From NCBI RefSeq assembly GCF_001746205.1, contig NZ_MDCO01000012.1:863075-927074 (forward strand): 64,000 nt of DNA, in the 5' to 3' direction. Below the pieces are notes generated by a model. The model made no database searches and was not told the DNA's origin. It saw only the letters and a program-made list of their open reading frames with translations. The stretch's first letter is position 1; the number at the start of each line of letters is the position of its first letter. The DNA is from Brachyspira hampsonii. Its GTDB lineage: Bacteria; Spirochaetota; Brachyspiria; Brachyspirales; Brachyspiraceae. The position numbers and the translations under genes were made by a program. Positions 63,080-64,000 of this stretch are shown piece by piece.

Positions 63080-63619
63080 TTATTCTGTATATTCCTTAGT
63101 GCTGTCATCAACATGTATACCTTGTTTATCGTATATTATAGGAGCTACTTTTTCAAATAAGATAAATGCAGGTGAAGATAATATTACTGTAAGAGGAAGA
63201 CCTACAAGTAATTCAGATCTTATTAATACAGCAACATTTGAAAGATCCGAATATATAGAAGTTACCAAAAATAATGCTATAATTTTTATTAAATATCCAA
63301 TTAAAGTTACAAATATTCCTGCAGCAATTTGTTTTATGAATATTCTTGTATTGAAGAAGCCTACGAAGAAACCAATATTGAGAAATATTATAGCATAAGA
63401 TCCGAAAGTACCGCTTGAAACAATATCCTGCAAAAGCCCTATTATAAAACCATATATTATACCATCAAATGAACCATATCTAAATGCTATGAATACTAAA
63501 AAAATTAAAAGTAAATCAGGTTTGGCACCTAATGCCACTCTTATTAAATCATAAGCCGGAGATGACTGTATAAGAAGCAAAATCAGAGTTGTAATGATTA
63601 CTGTTACTATTCTTTTCAT
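63080..63619 (-). CDS. mreD: MreD, rod shape-determining membrane protein
   Basis: The 179-residue protein has five hydrophobic segments and the family's LIRVALGAKPDLLLIFLVFIAFRYGSFDG start region (about 25-53), typical of MreD. With MreB and MreC it positions cell-wall synthesis. The ATG overlaps the mreC stop by 4 bases (ATGA). The order mreC-mreD on the minus strand continues past the right edge. Confidence 0.9.
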   Translation of the reverse strand: MKRIVTVIITTLILLLIQSSPAYDLIRVALGAKPDLLLIFLVFIAFRYGSFDGIIYGFIIGLLQDIVSSGTFGSYAIIFLNIGFFVGFFNTRIFIKQIAAGIFVTLIGYLIKIIALFLVTSIYSDLSNVAVLIRSELLVGLPLTVILSSPAFILFEKVAPIIYDKQGIHVDDSTKEYTE

Positions 63620-64000
63620 TGAGCATCTCCGTTTTCTGCATTATCTTCTTCATTAGCAAGCATAATTATTTCTTGGTTTGGAACTTTTTTTATAACATAA
63701 ACATTTTCTAAAGTAGAGAAATTAACAGTAGGTTCAACATATAGATCATGGAAAAGTCCGTAATTTTTCTTTTCAACTTTGAATATAGTGCCTACTAATA
63801 TACCTTTAGGAAATACTCCTCCCATACCGCTTGTAACAACTCTTTCACCCTCTTCAACATCCATTTGCAAATCTATGTACTGCAAATGTGTCTGAGTAGA
63901 TTTAGGACTTTGTCCTACCATTATTCCTGTAGTTCTTGAGCTTTCAAGCATTACAGATATTTGAGATCTTTGATCAACCAAAGATAATATTCTGCTGTTA
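63616..64000 (-). CDS. mreC: MreC, rod shape-determining protein (C-terminal part)
   Basis: The gene is open through the right edge (frame continues past 63981). The visible 127 residues contain RTTGIMVGQSPKSTQTHLQYIDLQMDVEEGERVVTSGMGGVFPKGILVGTIFKVEK, the MreC beta-domain with DxxxGDxVxTSG..G.FP.G..VG-like pattern, and end after an acidic tail (NEEDNAENGDAQ). MreC is a periplasmic scaffold of the elongasome. The start and the membrane anchor are outside the window. Confidence 0.93.
   Translation of the reverse strand, partial: NSRILSLVDQRSQISVMLESSRTTGIMVGQSPKSTQTHLQYIDLQMDVEEGERVVTSGMGGVFPKGILVGTIFKVEKKNYGLFHDLYVEPTVNFSTLENVYVIKKVPNQEIIMLANEEDNAENGDAQ

Noticed and set aside
1-64000. CRISPR array or transposon
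   Set aside because: No regularly spaced direct repeats, Cas genes, transposase or terminal inverted repeats were seen on either strand.

Overview
The window is a low-GC chromosomal segment that reads as an intestinal spirochaete of the genus Brachyspira. This is inferred from the mix of a FliM/FliY flagellar switch, a TamB/BamA/Skp/LpxD outer-membrane set, K-, N- and I-rich proteins and AT-rich intergenic DNA; no 16S gene is present. Promoters of the TTGACA / TATAAT type with 16-17 bp spacers recur. There is no CRISPR array, transposase, integrase or rRNA. The only RNA gene found is a tRNA-Leu(UAA).

Layout. 1-2750: end of fliL, then fliM, a long FliY-type fliN and, after a terminator, a separate short fliN copy. 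2850-8454: a strongly expressed-looking 38-codon ORF, then a DAP/lysine cluster (M20 deacetylase, dapA, dapB, dapH, aminotransferase) that together encode the acetylated branch. 8515-12042: a tight three-gene minus-strand operon of an OLD/PARIS-like AAA ATPase, a TOPRIM/DUF3226-like protein and a protein with two SWIM zinc fingers; this is the best candidate for an undescribed system. 12194-15134: secF-secD-yajC. 15442-17993: a NitT/TauT-type ABC importer. 18066-20870: tRNA-Leu, two small genes and a chemoreceptor. 21017-29710: lpxD, skp/ompH, bamA and tamB.

29939-37011: an L-ascorbate (ula) island: two tandem EIIA genes, each with its own promoter, then ulaG, ulaA (EIIC), ulaB (EIIB), an intra-operon terminator, ulaE, ulaF, ulaD and a HAD phosphatase. 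Ascorbate is imported and phosphorylated by EIIA/B/C, opened by UlaG, decarboxylated by UlaD and epimerised by UlaE and UlaF to D-xylulose-5-P. 37095-46904: mixed housekeeping and accessory genes (comF, SPFH protein, lipase, Nudix, tilS, DUF1848, MBL hydrolase, small exported PepSY-like proteins and a 46-codon ORF). 47084-50129: a MATE pump flanked by a perfect inverted repeat, and a cobD-like/cobC-like pair. 50406-56934: membrane pyrophosphatase, an outer-membrane protein, a second chemoreceptor and a P1-family peptidase. 57167-64000: ftsH, two NlpC/P60 paralogues, exported and outer-membrane proteins, a CYTH protein, mreD and the end of mreC.

A family of very G-rich intergenic elements (18781, 40950/41026, 46311/46388, 57031) stands out against the AT-rich background. 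Two are canonical G-quadruplex motifs and two form paired GGGCGGG elements with almost the same 76-77 nt spacing. All lie downstream of minus-strand genes.
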